From positions 310,940,031 through 311,004,030 of the forward strand of contig OX465600.1 in assembly GCA_950022295.1 (NCBI GenBank): a stretch of 64,000 bases of DNA, read 5' to 3'. The notes beneath the pieces were generated by a model. That model had not been told where the DNA came from, did no database searches, and was given only the letters and a program-made list of their open reading frames with translations. This document shows, one piece after another, positions 63,701-64,000 of this stretch. How positions within the stretch are numbered: position 1 is the first letter of the stretch; the number at the start of each line of letters is the position of its first letter. Both the position numbers and the translations under genes were made by a program. This stretch comes from Bromus sterilis. Taxonomy: Eukaryota > Streptophyta > Magnoliopsida > Poales > Poaceae.

Positions 63701-64000
63701 CTTACCTTACTCTCTAGATCGTTAGCCACTTCATACATGCTAGTGCGGCAACAACCTCACCACTTACCCCTTCCTTACCGTAAACTACTAGTTGTCCTAG
63801 AATGACGAGTGATGAAGTCCTTGCTGGGTCAGATGACCACTACAGTTGGATGCTGAGTACCTCTGTACTCATGATACTACCCACAAACTCTTTTCAGGGT
63901 TCTTGGTTGACAACAGGTATGGTGATCGAAGTTTCACGTGGAGACTCGATGATGACTAGTTAGGCGGATCCCGGCGGAGGGCCTGGACCCGTGTGGTTAT

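Larger units (their letters stand above)
56058..64000. repeat. Near-palindromic inverted repeat of about 8 kb
   Basis: Left arm 56058-60361 and right arm 60377-64000 are inverted copies with a 15-bp spacer (60362-60376). Pairing is exact in register for at least 350 bp on each side of the centre (positions sum to 120738). It stays recognisable to the window end, where the right end matches position 56324. By eye about 25 of 350 central bases differ, mostly transitions. The left arm has a net excess of about 414 bp. Its outer edge TGTAAGGCCCG looks like a long-LTR terminus. Arms share motifs (for example ccctgcaggggt after a gtggacacgactt-like segment) with the large solo LTRs earlier in the window. 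GC-rich leader-like blocks at 59165-59910 and 60785-61400 give long frames without domains. Confidence 0.85.

Noticed and set aside
56058..64000. Palindrome as a sequencing or assembly artefact
   Set aside because: Arms differ by several percent and by large indels, so they cannot be two reads of one molecule; still worth checking at the centre.
1..64000. tRNA, rRNA or miRNA genes
   Set aside because: No cloverleaf with conserved A and B boxes or rRNA segment was noticed; primer-binding sites only resemble tRNA 3' ends.

Overview
The window is nuclear DNA of a grass, almost certainly a Triticeae species (wheat, barley or Aegilops type). The grounds are GC-rich exons in an AT-rich background, Stowaway MITEs and an Au-type SINE tail in introns, and Angela/BARE-like Copia and long-LTR Gypsy elements nested several deep. 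No bacterial or phage signature is present.

Positions 1-10.6 kb are a small gene island with three genes. A forward F-box/DUF295-type gene (1021-2661) converges on a reverse, probably plastid-targeted metallo-beta-lactamase-fold gene (2845-3882). Next is a reverse 16-exon gene for a MUT9-like/EL1-like casein kinase (MLK/AEL/PPK family, 4770-10551). I traced this gene exon by exon; the exon lengths sum to an uninterrupted 599-residue reading frame with GT-AG introns. From 10.6 to 12 kb lie its promoter side and several MITEs.

From 12 kb to the end the window is retrotransposon. Target-site duplications (TSDs) order much of it. (a) A forward long-LTR Gypsy LTR (from 11976) carries a 4.6-kb solo LTR (12459-17084, TSD gcact). 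(b) A reverse Gypsy element of a dual-RNase-H type spans from about 18.27 to 48.68 kb. It is split by a reverse solo LTR of the same kind as (a) (19062-41706, TSD aaaag). That LTR is split by a reverse Copia element (19145-36741, TSD gatat), and that Copia by a second one (24684-33930, TSD ctaaa). The Gypsy integrase is also split by a Copia solo LTR (44986-46807, TSD catag). (c) Pieces of long-LTR Gypsy LTRs in both orientations, plus a Copia-like LTR, fill 48.7-56.06 kb. (d) From 56058 to the window end is a near-palindrome of two arms about 4 kb long with a 15-bp spacer. Each arm looks like a long LTR, and each has a TATA box firing outward.

The observations most worth following are an antisense open frame inside the Gypsy element (42647-43269), with its own TATA box and a B3-like DNA-binding region, and the head-to-head LTR palindrome. 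An eight-copy 72-bp tandem array that stays open as a 24-residue repeat, and a kinase that lacks the usual long basic N-terminus, come next. Coordinates of TE ends backed by TSDs are firm; other TE limits are approximate.
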